The notes: generated by a model from the sequence alone, not told the origin. 64,000 nucleotides of DNA from Rhizobium phaseoli (GCF_003985125.1 NZ_ML133581.1:1-64000); one strand, 5' to 3'; positions 8,509 through 18,020 are shown, counted from the first letter of the stretch. Translations and numbers: made by a program.

Positions 8509-8772
8509 ATGAAGAAGATCGAATTTTCCAAGGACGCGAAAGCGGCGATGGTCTCGCGCATCCGCCGCTATTTCGAGACGGAACTCGACCAGCCGATCGG
8601 CGCCCTGCCGGCGGAGTTCCTGCTCGACTTCTTCGCCGAGGAAATCGGCGCCCACTATTATAATCAGGGTCTGCGCGATGCACACGCCGCCCTTTCGAAG
8701 AAGATGGAGGACCTCGCGGAGGACATCTATCTGCTCGAGCGCGACGAGAAGAACAGGGCCGCGAGCGCCTGA
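8509..8772 (+). CDS. DUF2164 family protein
   Basis: An 87-residue soluble protein matching the DUF2164 pattern: MKKIEFSKDAKAAM, then RYFETELDQPIG, then LLDFFAEEIGAHYYNQGL. A GGAGAGG ribosome binding site precedes the ATG at 8509. An upstream GTG at 8479 is less likely. The family has no established function that I can name. It stands alone between the divergent azlC and the convergent RibD-like gene. Confidence 0.85.
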   Translation: MKKIEFSKDAKAAMVSRIRRYFETELDQPIGALPAEFLLDFFAEEIGAHYYNQGLRDAHAALSKKMEDLAEDIYLLERDEKNRAASA

Positions 8773-8783
8773 GCGGCGCCGCC

Positions 8784-9449
8784 TTAGCCTTCGCGCTTCA
8801 TCCGCTCCCGGCGCGCCAGTTCGGCCTGCGAGGGCACCTGCATCGCGAAGCTGCCGGGTTTGACGTCGCCGGCGCGCTCATAGATGCTCATGATGACGCC
8901 GGTCGTCGATACGGAGTTGGCGGTAAGCCTCAGCGCTTGGGGTGTGGCACCCGCGCCGAACAGGCGCTTGCCGGGGCCGAGGATGAGCGGGAAGGTCAGG
9001 AGCCGGAGTTCGTCGATCAGGTCGTGGGCCAGCAGGGTTTGCAGCAGGCCACTGCTGCCCTGCGTCAGCAGGTCGGGGCCGTCTTCCCGCTTCAGCCGGG
9101 CGATTTGCGCGGTGACATCGCCGCGCAGCGGCACGGAATTTTCCCAGGTGAGCGGCTCTTGCGATGTGGTCGCGACATATTTGGTCGCGGTATTGAAGGC
9201 CTTTCCGATGGGGTCGCCTTGCCCGACAAAGGGCCAGTGAGCGGCGAAGATCTCGTAGGTCTTGCGGCCGAGCAGCAGAGCGAAGGGATCGGTAAAGATC
9301 CCGTCCATGAACCCGCCCATCGCCTCGTCCCAGTAATTGACGGTCCAGCCGCCCAGCTTGAAGCCGCCGGTCGGATCTTCCTCAGGCGCGCCGGGTGCCT
9401 GCATAACGCCGTCGAGGCTCACGAAGGCCGCAGTTACAAGCTTTCTCAT
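8784..9449 (-). CDS. Dihydrofolate reductase-like (RibD C-terminal domain) protein
   Basis: A 221-residue protein with the RibD C-terminal/DHFR-like reductase fold. It begins with MRKLVTAAFVSLDGVMQAPG, followed by LLLGRKTYEIF and LLTQGSSGLLQTLL, and the DELRLLTFPLILGPGKRLFG segment. Proteins of this type (YwjB/YyaP-like) probably bind NADPH, but their physiological substrates are mostly unknown. A true folA gene is present elsewhere in the window, so this is unlikely to be the housekeeping DHFR. A basic tail of about 15 residues extends beyond the domain. Confidence 0.85.
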   Translation of the reverse strand: MRKLVTAAFVSLDGVMQAPGAPEEDPTGGFKLGGWTVNYWDEAMGGFMDGIFTDPFALLLGRKTYEIFAAHWPFVGQGDPIGKAFNTATKYVATTSQEPLTWENSVPLRGDVTAQIARLKREDGPDLLTQGSSGLLQTLLAHDLIDELRLLTFPLILGPGKRLFGAGATPQALRLTANSVSTTGVIMSIYERAGDVKPGSFAMQVPSQAELARRERMKREG

Positions 9450-9596
9450 CTCTCAACTCCCATGGTTGGTCGGTTCAGAAGCTAGGACGGATCGATATAA
9501 GCCGAACCGACATGGATGCATTATTCCGGCGAGGATATTTCACCTTAACGTCAAATTATCGGGGCGCCGCTATGGTCACGGCATTTCGATGACCGG

Positions 9597-11198
9597 GTGC
9601 TTCCGTTGGCTGTTATTGTCTCTAAAATCGATGAACCTCGATCAACAACGCTCGGCAAGACGTTGATCTTCCTGGTGTGGTTTGCGCTGGCCTGCGCGCT
9701 TTGCTGGTCAGAAACCGTGTGGCGAGACGAGGTTCGCGCCTTGTCGCTCGCCCTTCAGGGAGACAGTTTCATCGACATGCTTCGCCAGATGCATGGCGAA
9801 GGTCATCCGGCTCTCTGGTATATGCTGTTGCGCGCCGCTCATCTTGTCGTCGGCTCACCCGTCGTCCTGAAAATCGTCGCGCTGACGATCGCGGCTGCCT
9901 CGGCCTACCTTCTCGTTTTCAGGCTTGAACTGCCGCGCTCGATCATGCTGTTGTCGTTGTTCAGCAGCTTTTCGGTTTTCGACTACGCCGCGATGGCGCG
10001 AAATTACGGCATCAGCATGCTTTTGGTCTTCCTTATCGCCCTGAGCTGGGAGAGGGGAATGCGCAATGGCATGGTGCTCGGCCTGTTGTTTGCCTTGCTG
10101 GCAAATACCAACGTGCACTCGGTCGTGCTGGTCGGCGGCTTTCTGGCCTACTGGTTTTTCGATCTGGTCCTGGCGCGTCCGAGACCTTCTCTGCCGGCAT
10201 ATCGGGCCTTTGCGACAGCCGCGGTCATTGCCGCAGTCGGCGTTGTTCTGTGCGTTATGACGGTCTATCCCACCTTCAACGATGCCGGGCAGAACAATCT
10301 CGCAGGCAAGAATTTCGCCCCGCTTGTCCTTCATGCCTTTGCCGGGGCGACTTCCTATTTCATGGAATTCTACCCCGACGGTATCCTTCGGCTGGCCGTG
10401 GCCGATCCATCGATTGCTCGGGTTTTCGCCTCGCTGATGGCGGTGCTCATCTATGGCAGTCTGCTTGGGCTGGCCAACCGGCGACCCGCGATGTTGGCGG
10501 CCGCATCGGTTCTCCTCGGATTTTCACTGCTTTTTACGCTCGTTTACCCAGGTAGCTACAGACATCAGGCCCTATGGCTGGTCTTCATGATCGGCATGAT
10601 TGCCTTGATCAGCCGCTCCCGATCTGCAGCCGTGGGCATTGCCGGTGTTGGGCCAGCCGGTGGCGTCGTCAAGATCGGACGGCTGTGCTTCATGATATTG
10701 CTGGCGCTGCAGGTCGCCTCCGGTATCGAAAAGGTTCATCAGTTCCTCTTCACCGACATACCGTTTAGCCGAGCCCGGGATCTCGGGTCATTCATTCAAT
10801 CGCGCCCGGATCTCAGGGATGCGATCATCATGGCGGATCCCGATTATCTCGTGGAACCCTTGCCCTATTACATCCCCAATCGCACTTATCTTCTGCGAGA
10901 GCAGCGGTTCGGCGCGATCGTGCGGTATACCCGCAATGCGCGGCTTTCGCTCAGCCTTGCCGACATCCTGCAGACGGCGCGGCAACTGCAGCAAAGCGAG
11001 CACGCACCCATCGTCATTCTTCTCTCACCGCGGCTTGACCAAATTGCCGGCCCCGTCTCCTTGCATGAGAGTTACAATTGGCTGCTGTCGCTGACGCCTG
11101 AGGAGATTTCCGCATTCCGGAGCGAGACGACCCTCCTCAAGCGCTTCGGCCCGGTTGCCGGCAGCGATGAGACATTCGATGCCTATCTGTTGAATTAG
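9597..11198 (+). CDS. GT-C type polytopic membrane protein, possible lipid-linked sugar glycosyltransferase
   Basis: About 533 residues with roughly ten to twelve membrane segments and a soluble C-terminal region of about 130 residues. Soon after the first membrane helix comes SETVWRDEVRALSLAL, an acidic first-loop motif, followed by MHGEGHPALWYMLLR. This layout is shared by PMT/ArnT-like GT-C glycosyltransferases, which use lipid-phosphate sugars at the periplasmic face. A specific family cannot be assigned with confidence. The GTG start has no obvious ribosome binding site, and nearby TTG codons are possible alternatives. No polysaccharide genes are adjacent. Confidence 0.65.
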   Translation: MLPLAVIVSKIDEPRSTTLGKTLIFLVWFALACALCWSETVWRDEVRALSLALQGDSFIDMLRQMHGEGHPALWYMLLRAAHLVVGSPVVLKIVALTIAAASAYLLVFRLELPRSIMLLSLFSSFSVFDYAAMARNYGISMLLVFLIALSWERGMRNGMVLGLLFALLANTNVHSVVLVGGFLAYWFFDLVLARPRPSLPAYRAFATAAVIAAVGVVLCVMTVYPTFNDAGQNNLAGKNFAPLVLHAFAGATSYFMEFYPDGILRLAVADPSIARVFASLMAVLIYGSLLGLANRRPAMLAAASVLLGFSLLFTLVYPGSYRHQALWLVFMIGMIALISRSRSAAVGIAGVGPAGGVVKIGRLCFMILLALQVASGIEKVHQFLFTDIPFSRARDLGSFIQSRPDLRDAIIMADPDYLVEPLPYYIPNRTYLLREQRFGAIVRYTRNARLSLSLADILQTARQLQQSEHAPIVILLSPRLDQIAGPVSLHESYNWLLSLTPEEISAFRSETTLLKRFGPVAGSDETFDAYLLN

Positions 11199-11210
11199 GG
11201 GATCGGCGGT

Positions 11211-11837
11211 TTATTCGCGCAAGGCATCCGCGCTGTTGATCACGGTGATGCCGTGCACCCGCATCTCATCGATGGCAGCGGCGACGCCTTCAGGCGTGAT
11301 GCCGCGGCTTGCGTCCTCGATGAAGCGCACGCGCACGCCCGGAATCATCTCCAGTGCGTCGAGCGCGGAGAATTTGACGCAGTAATCGGTCGCCAACCCG
11401 CAGACGTCGAGATCGGTCACACCCTGGTCTGCGAGGAAATCGGAAAGGCCGGTCGAAGCGTCGCGGTCATTGTCGCGGAAGGCCGAATAGCTATCGATCC
11501 CGGGATCCTCGCCCTTCTGCTGGATCAGGTCGATTTCTTCGGATTTGAGCGCCGGATGCAGTTCGGCGTCAAGCGTGCCCTGGATGCAGTGGTCGGGCCA
11601 CATCATCTGGGGTTTGCCGGACAATTCGCCCATTTCGAAGGGGGCGGCACCCGGATGAGCGGAGGCGAAGCTGCCGTGGCCGGGGGGATGCCAATCCTGG
11701 GAGGCGACGATCAGATCGTATTTGCCGCTGTCGATCAGCCTGTTTGCGACGGGAACGACCTTGTCGCCGTCCGGCACCGGCAGATTTCCACCCGGACAGA
11801 AGCCGTTCTGAATATCGACGAGCAGCAGCGCTTTCAT
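11211..11837 (-). CDS. pncA: Nicotinamidase / pyrazinamidase
   Basis: A 208-residue isochorismatase-fold hydrolase that deamidates nicotinamide to nicotinate in the NAD salvage pathway. The catalytic triad is visible: Asp in LLVDIQNGF, Lys in LIQQKGEDPG and Cys in GLATDYCVKFSALDA. The metal-binding histidines lie in SQDWHPPGHGSF. The start at 11837 (MKALLLVDIQ) matches the family; 11 more codons are open upstream, but the AAAGGGA ribosome binding site fits the shorter form. The gene is convergent with the GT-C protein gene. Confidence 0.93.
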   Translation of the reverse strand: MKALLLVDIQNGFCPGGNLPVPDGDKVVPVANRLIDSGKYDLIVASQDWHPPGHGSFASAHPGAAPFEMGELSGKPQMMWPDHCIQGTLDAELHPALKSEEIDLIQQKGEDPGIDSYSAFRDNDRDASTGLSDFLADQGVTDLDVCGLATDYCVKFSALDALEMIPGVRVRFIEDASRGITPEGVAAAIDEMRVHGITVINSADALRE

Positions 11838-12088
11838 CAAGGCCAATCCCTTTGCGTTATTGCCGTGCAAATGCCAGATGCACCGAATGCATCAACTAGT
11901 GAATTCCCGGAAGCCCGCATGCAAGCGTTAATTCTGTCACTGATGGTAGTATTCGACGGAAAAAGAATACGCTAATTCAACCATTGCGATAGTTATTGGT
12001 GATGTAATAGCAACCGCAAAGGACCTGGTCTTGCTGAAGGCCGCGAATTCTGCCTTTCTTGCCTCAGCAGCAAGCCGGAACCCAAATC

Positions 12089-12436
12089 ATGTCCGAGCCT
12101 CAGCCGGAGGAAAAGATCGATGCGACTTTCCGCAACGGATCGCTGACGGCGACCGGGATCATTCTCGGTTTCTCCCTCAATTTCATCAGCCTTTGGGTGT
12201 CCAATCCCAATGACTGGAGCCGCGTCGATTTGCTGCCGATGTCATTCCTGACCGTCGGCATCGCCATCCAGGTGAAGGTGTTTGCCGATCTTTTGGCGCG
12301 AGACTCGCTGCTCGCCGTCAAATACGACCGGGCGCGCCGGCTGTTCCTGATCGGATTGTCGATCGTCGCCACCGGAATGGGGATCGCCCTGCTGAACGAC
12401 ATCCTCGGGCTCAGCAGCATGCGGATGTTCGGGTGA
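12089..12436 (+). CDS. Small three-helix membrane protein of unknown function
   Basis: 115 residues. A short polar N-terminus leads to three hydrophobic segments: about GIILGFSLNFISLW, LLPMSFLTVGIAIQVKVFA and LFLIGLSIVATGMGIALL. A conserved-looking DLLARDSLLAVKYDRARR loop sits between helices two and three. I do not recognise the family. The ATG at 12089 was preferred over one ten codons upstream because the protein begins sensibly as MSEPQPEEK. It converges with the helicase gene, with 24 bp between the stops. Confidence 0.6.
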   Translation: MSEPQPEEKIDATFRNGSLTATGIILGFSLNFISLWVSNPNDWSRVDLLPMSFLTVGIAIQVKVFADLLARDSLLAVKYDRARRLFLIGLSIVATGMGIALLNDILGLSSMRMFG

Positions 12437-12460
12437 CGGTCCTGCGGTATCGTCGCGCGG

Positions 12461-14941
12461 TCAGACGCGCTCGACGAAACCGTCCAGCACCCGCTTCTGC
12501 CCCGCACGGTCGAAGTCGATCGTCAGCTTGTTGCCTTCGATGCCGGTAATGTTGCCATTGCCGAATTTCATGTGGAATACCCGATCGCCGAGGGTGAAGC
12601 GCGACGGCTCCGACGAGGTCGATTTTGCGACCAGCTCGCCGTCGATCGTGCGTCCCTTCGGGCCGCTTTCGCCATAGCCGATGCGTTCGACGGCGTGGCC
12701 GGAGCGGGTGCCCCAGTTGTCGCGCGTGGCGTCGGTCTTGTTGGCCTGGGCGCGTTTCCAGCCGGGCGTGGAATAGGAGTTGGCAAAGGGTTCGGCCTTG
12801 TCGAAGCGTGACTGGCCGTAGCCGCCGCGGCCGTAACCGCCGTAGCTCTGCTCCATCTCGGCAACCTCGACATGGGTTTCCGGCAGCTCGTCGAGGAAAC
12901 GCGAGGGCAGTGTCGATTGCCAGAGGCCGTGGATGCGGCGGTTCGAGACGAACCAGATATGGCAGCGGCGCTTGGCGCGGGTGATGCCGACATAGGCCAG
13001 GCGGCGTTCCTCCTCCAGGCCGGCCCGGCCGCTTTCATCCAGCGAGCGCTGGTGGGGGAACAGGCCTTCTTCCCAACCCGGCAGGAACACAGTCTCGAAT
13101 TCCAGGCCCTTGGCCGAATGCAGCGTCATGATCGAGACGGCGTCGAGGTTCTCGTTGGTCTCTGCGTCCATGACGAGGGAGACGTGCTCGAGGAAACCGC
13201 GCATCGACTCGAAGCTTTCCATCGAGCGGATCAGTTCCTTCAAATTTTCGAGGCGGCCCGGCGCTTCGGCGCTCTTGTCGTTCTTCCACATGTCGGTATA
13301 GCCGGACTCCTCGAGGATCTGCTCGGCAAGCTCGGTATGCGGTGTGTTTTCAAGCAGTTCCTGCCATCGGCGGAAAGATTGAATCACGTCGAAGAGGGCT
13401 TTGCGCGCCTTCGGCTTCAGCTCGTCCGTCTCGATCATGTCGGCAGCGGCCGCCAGCATCGGGATATCGCGGGCACGCGCATAGTCGTGCAGGGCGCGCA
13501 CCGTCGTGTCGCCGAGGCCGCGCTTCGGCGTGTTGATGATGCGCTCGAAGGCAAGGTCGTCGGCCGGCTGCGCGACCAGGCGGAAATAGGCCATGGCATC
13601 GCGGATTTCGAGGCGCTCGTAGAAGCGCGGGCCGCCGATGACGCGATAGTTGAGCCCGAGGGTGACGAAGCGGTCTTCGAACTCGCGCATCTGGAAGGAG
13701 GCGCGCACAAGGATCGCCATGTCGTTCAGCAGGTGCTTGTTGCGCTGGAGCTGCTCGATCTCCTCGCCGATGGCGCGGGCTTCCTCCTCCGAATCCCAGG
13801 AGGCGTGGACCTGCACCTTGACGTCGTCGGGATCGGCGCGGTCGGTGAACAGCGTCTTGCCCAGGCGGCCTTCATTGTGGGCGATCAGATGAGCGGCGGC
13901 TCCGAGGATATGCTCAGTCGAGCGGTAATTGCGTTCGAGTTTGATCACCTTGGCGCCAGGGAAATCCTTCTCGAAGCGCAGGATATTGTCGACCTCGGCG
14001 CCGCGCCAGCCGTAGATCGACTGGTCGTCGTCGCCGACGCAGCAGACGTTCTGCGGCTCGCCCTTGCTGCGCTGAGCCAGCAGCCGCAGCCACATATACT
14101 GGGCGGTGTTGGTGTCCTGATACTCGTCGACGAGGATATAACGGAAGCGGCCGTGATATTCCTTGAGGAGATCCGGATTCTTGCGGAAGATCGCAATTGG
14201 ATGCATCAACAGATCGCCGAAATCACAGGCGTTGAGCGTCGACAGACGCGCCTGATAGGCGAAGTAGAGATCGCGGCCGCGGCCATTGGCAAAGGCGCGG
14301 GCGTCGCCTTCGGGAATATCGGCCGGGCCGAGGCCCTTGTTCTTCCAGGTGTCGATCATGCCGGCGAACTGCTTGGCCGGCCAGCGTTTGTCGTCGAGGC
14401 CTTCGGCTTGGATCAGCTGCTTGATCAGGCGGACGACGTCGTCGGTGTCGAGAATGGTGAAGTCGGAGCTGAGGCCGACGAGCTCGGCATGGCGGCGCAG
14501 AAGCTTGACGCCGATCGAATGGAAGGTGCCGAGCCAGGGCATGCCTTCGACAGCGCCGCCGACGAGGAGCGCGATGCGCTCCTTCATCTCGCGTGCGGCC
14601 TTGTTGGTGAAGGTGACGGCGAGAATCTGCGAGGGGAAGGCGCGGCCTGTATTGAGGATGTGGGCGATCCGGGTCGTCAATACCCGTGTCTTGCCGGTGC
14701 CGGCGCCGGCAAGGACGAGAACCGGACCTTCCAGGGTTTCCACGGCTTCCGTCTGTTCGGGATTGAGGCCGGCGAGGTAATCCGGCCGCTTGCCGCCGTC
14801 ACGCGCCGCCATGGCGCGGGCGGCGATCCCGCCGGCCGCGGCGGGCGCCCCTCCGGCGAGTGCGGCAGGCGGCTGCGGCCTGCGCGCCATCTCACCCGGC
14901 TCTTCGTCGAAGAAGGGAATATCGTCAAAACTATTGCTCAT
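12461..14941 (-). CDS. uvrD: ATP-dependent 3'-5' DNA helicase, UvrD/PcrA family
   Basis: 826 residues, superfamily 1A helicase acting in nucleotide excision and mismatch repair. The motifs are in order: the Q-motif LNPEQTEAV, Walker A AGAGTGKT (about 79-86), Walker B ILVDEYQDTN, motif III CVGDDDQSIYGWRGA, motif IV LERNYRS, motif V MTLHSAKGLEF and motif VI YVGITRAKRR. An N-terminal low-complexity extension of about 55 residues precedes the core. A glycine/tyrosine-rich linker (SYGGYGRGGYG) leads to a C-terminal Tudor-like domain (GDRVFHMKFGNGNI), which in PcrA/UvrD contacts RNA polymerase. The gene appears to be a single transcription unit. Confidence 0.95.
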   Translation of the reverse strand: MSNSFDDIPFFDEEPGEMARRPQPPAALAGGAPAAAGGIAARAMAARDGGKRPDYLAGLNPEQTEAVETLEGPVLVLAGAGTGKTRVLTTRIAHILNTGRAFPSQILAVTFTNKAAREMKERIALLVGGAVEGMPWLGTFHSIGVKLLRRHAELVGLSSDFTILDTDDVVRLIKQLIQAEGLDDKRWPAKQFAGMIDTWKNKGLGPADIPEGDARAFANGRGRDLYFAYQARLSTLNACDFGDLLMHPIAIFRKNPDLLKEYHGRFRYILVDEYQDTNTAQYMWLRLLAQRSKGEPQNVCCVGDDDQSIYGWRGAEVDNILRFEKDFPGAKVIKLERNYRSTEHILGAAAHLIAHNEGRLGKTLFTDRADPDDVKVQVHASWDSEEEARAIGEEIEQLQRNKHLLNDMAILVRASFQMREFEDRFVTLGLNYRVIGGPRFYERLEIRDAMAYFRLVAQPADDLAFERIINTPKRGLGDTTVRALHDYARARDIPMLAAAADMIETDELKPKARKALFDVIQSFRRWQELLENTPHTELAEQILEESGYTDMWKNDKSAEAPGRLENLKELIRSMESFESMRGFLEHVSLVMDAETNENLDAVSIMTLHSAKGLEFETVFLPGWEEGLFPHQRSLDESGRAGLEEERRLAYVGITRAKRRCHIWFVSNRRIHGLWQSTLPSRFLDELPETHVEVAEMEQSYGGYGRGGYGQSRFDKAEPFANSYSTPGWKRAQANKTDATRDNWGTRSGHAVERIGYGESGPKGRTIDGELVAKSTSSEPSRFTLGDRVFHMKFGNGNITGIEGNKLTIDFDRAGQKRVLDGFVERV

Positions 14942-15176
14942 GGCGCGTAATGTAGTGATTCGGGAAGGAAAGACCAGAAAAGATGTTCTGCTTTCATTCC
15001 CGAACCACCGCTATTGCGGGCCGATGCGGACGGCAGGGCGGCCACCGGTGTGACTGCGATCGTCGTACGGCCGAGCAGCGAAAAAAACGAGCGCAGCCTG
15101 TCGGAACCGATGCAGGCGAGACGTCCTCGGGGCATCGGACAGGTGTCCGGCAAACCTTGCCAACAGGAGGCTGTTC

Positions 15177-15653
15177 ATGCCGCAGGTCGTTTCAAATCTC
15201 TGGTTCGCGGAGCAAGCGCGCGAAGCCGTCGAATTCTACGTATCGGTCATTCCAGATTCCAGGATCGGCCGCACCACAATATTGCCGGCGGAAACGCCGA
15301 GCGGGCCTCCGGGCAGCGTCGAACTGATCGAATTCACGCTCGGCGATCAAGCCTTCCTGGCGATGAAGGCAGGCCCGCTCGACAGCTTCAACCATTCCTT
15401 CTCGATTGCCATCCTGCTCGACAGCCAGGCCGAGATCGATCGGATCTGGGATGCGTTTCTCGCCAATGGCGGCACGCCTGAAGCCTGCGGCTGGCTCAAG
15501 GACCGCTGGGGCCTTTCCTGGCAGATTGTGCCGCGGGCGCTTTCCGAGATGGTCGCCGACAGCGATCGAGAGCGGGCCAAGCGCGTCACCGAAGTGATGC
15601 TCGGCATGGTCAAGATTGATCTTGCTGCACTGGACAGAGCGTTCAACGGCTGA
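15177..15653 (+). CDS. VOC superfamily protein, PhnB/3-demethylubiquinone methyltransferase-like fold
   Basis: A 158-residue vicinal-oxygen-chelate fold protein, begun by MPQVVSNLWFAEQAREAVEFY. Later segments such as FLAMKAGPLDSFNHSFSI, DRIWDAFLANGG and GWLKDRWGLSWQIVP are typical of the PhnB-like branch once misnamed 3-demethylubiquinone-9 3-methyltransferase. No reaction can be assigned. A clear CAGGAGG ribosome binding site precedes the ATG. It is monocistronic, upstream of the long spacer before prkA. Confidence 0.87.
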   Translation: MPQVVSNLWFAEQAREAVEFYVSVIPDSRIGRTTILPAETPSGPPGSVELIEFTLGDQAFLAMKAGPLDSFNHSFSIAILLDSQAEIDRIWDAFLANGGTPEACGWLKDRWGLSWQIVPRALSEMVADSDRERAKRVTEVMLGMVKIDLAALDRAFNG

Positions 15654-15997
15654 GGCCGGCGGAGGCGCGATTGCGAATCGGGCGCGTGATCGCCACGCGC
15701 CATTTTCCCCTGAAATTTACCGAATTTACTGACGGCGCATCGGCAGCCGCCCGATCGAAGCTGCCCTATCGGTTGCCGATCGCTGTTTTTTCGCATTCTC
15801 GAATCACGGGCGCCATTGCACACCTTTTTGACAACCATGTCACGTCGCTAAATGTGCTGATATCGCAATGACCCTTTTCTCAACTACAATATGAAACAGT
15901 TTCGCAGAGTAAAAAAATACCGGTGCATGCAATTTTTTGTGCATTGCTACAAACAGCCGGTGAGCGTCGAATATACCTACGAAACTATTGATTCTAA
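15654..15997. other. Long AT-richer intergenic region before the prkA operon
   Basis: About 340 bp with lower GC than the flanking genes. It includes an A/T-rich stretch (about 15900-15950) with a weak inverted repeat, GCAAT with ATTGC. No open frame with a ribosome binding site was found. It could hold upstream activator sites for the prkA operon or its own small RNA, but nothing decisive is visible. Confidence 0.35.
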
Positions 15998-16023
15998 GGA
16001 ACGCCGTGGCCATCTCGATGGTT
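15998..16023 (+). promoter_or_regulatory. Candidate EcfG (general stress sigma factor) promoter of the prkA operon
   Basis: GGAAC at 15998-16002 is followed after 17 bases by GGTT at 16020-16023. This matches the alphaproteobacterial EcfG/RpoE2 promoter pattern GGAAC-N16-17-cGTT except for the first base of the -10 element. The predicted transcript would start near 16030, leaving a leader of about 35 bases that contains the TGGAGGT ribosome binding site of prkA. Confidence 0.55.
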
Positions 16024-16064
16024 ATACGGCTTAGAGCCTGCGGCATAACCTTAATGGAGGTCCC

Positions 16065-18008
16065 ATGCTGAGTGAATCCGTATTCGATGCGTTCACGCGC
16101 AGTTATGAAGCGCGACGCGAGACCGACATCTCGGTTTCGGAATATCTCGATCTCTGCAAGAAAGAACCGATCGCCTATGCGAATGCGACGGAGCGCCTGC
16201 TCGCGGCGATCGGCGAACCGCAGATGGTCGACACCGCCAGGGACGCGCGCCTCGGTCGGATCTTCATGAACAGGACCATCCGGGTCTATCCGGCTTTTGC
16301 CGGCTTTCACGGCATGGAAGAGACCATCGAACGCATTGTTTCCTTCTTCCGGCATGCGGCGCAGGGGCTCGAAGAGCGCAAGCAAATTCTCTATCTGCTC
16401 GGTCCCGTCGGCGGCGGCAAGTCGTCGCTCGCGGAGCGGCTGAAGCAGTTGATGGAGGTCCATCCGATCTACGTCCTGAAAGCGGGCGACGAGATCAGTC
16501 CCGTGTTCGAAAGCCCGCTCAACCTGTTCGACCCTGAGACAATGGGCTCGCTGCTCCAGGAGCAGTACGGCATCCCGCTGCGGCGCCTGAACGGGTTGAT
16601 GAGCCCATGGTGCCTGAAGCGGCTCGACGACTTCGGCGGCGATATTTCCCGCTTCCGCGTCGTCAGGATACAGCCTTCGCGGTTGCGCCAGATCGCGATT
16701 GCCAAAACCGAGCCTGGAGACGAGAACAATCAGGACATCTCGTCGCTGGTCGGCAAGGTCGACATTCGCAAGCTGGAAACCTACTCCCAGAACGATCCCG
16801 ATGCCTACAGCTATTCGGGCGGGCTCAACCGCGCCAATCAGGGCATTCTCGAATTCGTCGAGATGTTCAAGGCGCCGATCAAGATGCTGCATCCGCTGCT
16901 GACGGCGACGCAGGAGGGCAACTATATCGGCTCCGAAAATATCGGCGCCATACCCTTCTCCGGCATCGTGCTTGCGCATTCGAATGAGGCGGAGTGGCAG
17001 ACCTTCAAGGCCAACAAGAACAACGAGGCGTTTATCGACCGTATCTGCGTCATCAAGGTGCCTTATTGCCTGCGCGTGACGGAAGAACAGAAGATCTACG
17101 AAAAGCTGATCGAGGGATCGGAGCTGGCGGATGCACCATGCGCCCCGGCAACGCTCGAAATGCTGGCTCGGTTTTCCGTGCTTTCGCGCCTGCGCAAGCA
17201 TGAGAACTCGACCTTCTTCTCGAAAATGCGCACCTATGACGGCGAAAGCCTGAAGGAGAGCGATCCGCGCGCCCGCAGCGTTCAGGAATACCGGGATGCT
17301 GCCGGCATCGACGAAGGCATGGACGGGATATCGACCCGCTTCGCCTTCAAAGTGCTCGCCTCCACCTTCAATCACGACACCACGGATATCGGCGCCGATC
17401 CTGTTCATCTGATGTATGTGCTGGAACAGGCGATCCGTCGCGAGCAATTTTCGGACGATGTCGAGAAGCGCTATCTGGAATTCATCAAGGCCGATCTTGC
17501 GCCACGCTACGCAGAGTTCATTGGCAACGAGATTCAGAAGGCTTATCTTGAATCCTATGCGGACTACGGACAGAACCTGTTCGACCGCTACGTGGATTAT
17601 GCCGATGCCTGGATCGAAGATGTGGACTTCAAGGATCCCGATACCGGCCAGCTTCTCGACCGCGAGCTCCTCAATCAGGAACTGACCAAAATCGAAAAGC
17701 CCGCCGGAATTGCCAATCCGAAGGATTTCCGCAACGAAATCGTCAAGTTCTCGTTGCGATCGCGGGCAGCCAACGGCGGAAAAAATCCGTCATGGACGAG
17801 CTACGAGAAGATCCGGGAAGTCATCGAGAAGCGTATGTTTTCGCAGGTCGAGGATCTTTTGCCGGTCATTTCCTTCGGATCGAAGAAGGATTCGGAGACC
17901 GAAAAGAAGCATAGCGAATTCGTCTCGCGCATGGCCGCGCGAGGTTACACCGAGAGGCAGGTTCGACGCCTTGTGGAATGGTACATGCGCGTCAAACAGG
18001 CAAGTTAA
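16065..18008 (+). CDS. prkA: PrkA family serine protein kinase (YeaG-like)
   Basis: A 647-residue protein with an AAA+ type N-terminal domain and a C-terminal kinase-like domain. The P-loop is visible in LGPVGGGKSS near residue 110, soon followed by PIYVLKAGDEISPVFESPL, a hallmark of PrkA proteins. In E. coli the homologue YeaG is a stress- and starvation-induced kinase. In Bacillus, PrkA affects sporulation, and later work points to protease-like activity. It is the first gene of a three-gene operon with a DUF444 protein and a SpoVR-like protein, a combination widely conserved in non-sporulating bacteria. The ATG at 16065 has a strong ribosome binding site. Confidence 0.95.
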   Translation: MLSESVFDAFTRSYEARRETDISVSEYLDLCKKEPIAYANATERLLAAIGEPQMVDTARDARLGRIFMNRTIRVYPAFAGFHGMEETIERIVSFFRHAAQGLEERKQILYLLGPVGGGKSSLAERLKQLMEVHPIYVLKAGDEISPVFESPLNLFDPETMGSLLQEQYGIPLRRLNGLMSPWCLKRLDDFGGDISRFRVVRIQPSRLRQIAIAKTEPGDENNQDISSLVGKVDIRKLETYSQNDPDAYSYSGGLNRANQGILEFVEMFKAPIKMLHPLLTATQEGNYIGSENIGAIPFSGIVLAHSNEAEWQTFKANKNNEAFIDRICVIKVPYCLRVTEEQKIYEKLIEGSELADAPCAPATLEMLARFSVLSRLRKHENSTFFSKMRTYDGESLKESDPRARSVQEYRDAAGIDEGMDGISTRFAFKVLASTFNHDTTDIGADPVHLMYVLEQAIRREQFSDDVEKRYLEFIKADLAPRYAEFIGNEIQKAYLESYADYGQNLFDRYVDYADAWIEDVDFKDPDTGQLLDRELLNQELTKIEKPAGIANPKDFRNEIVKFSLRSRAANGGKNPSWTSYEKIREVIEKRMFSQVEDLLPVISFGSKKDSETEKKHSEFVSRMAARGYTERQVRRLVEWYMRVKQAS

Positions 18009-18020
18009 TGCGGAGCCATT

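Noticed and set aside
12872..14950. 692-codon frame opposite uvrD
   Set aside because: It is antisense to a helicase with all motifs intact, and its composition is that of a high-GC shadow frame. The same reasoning removes the long frames opposite prkA (15840-17447) and the RND pump (25017-26657).
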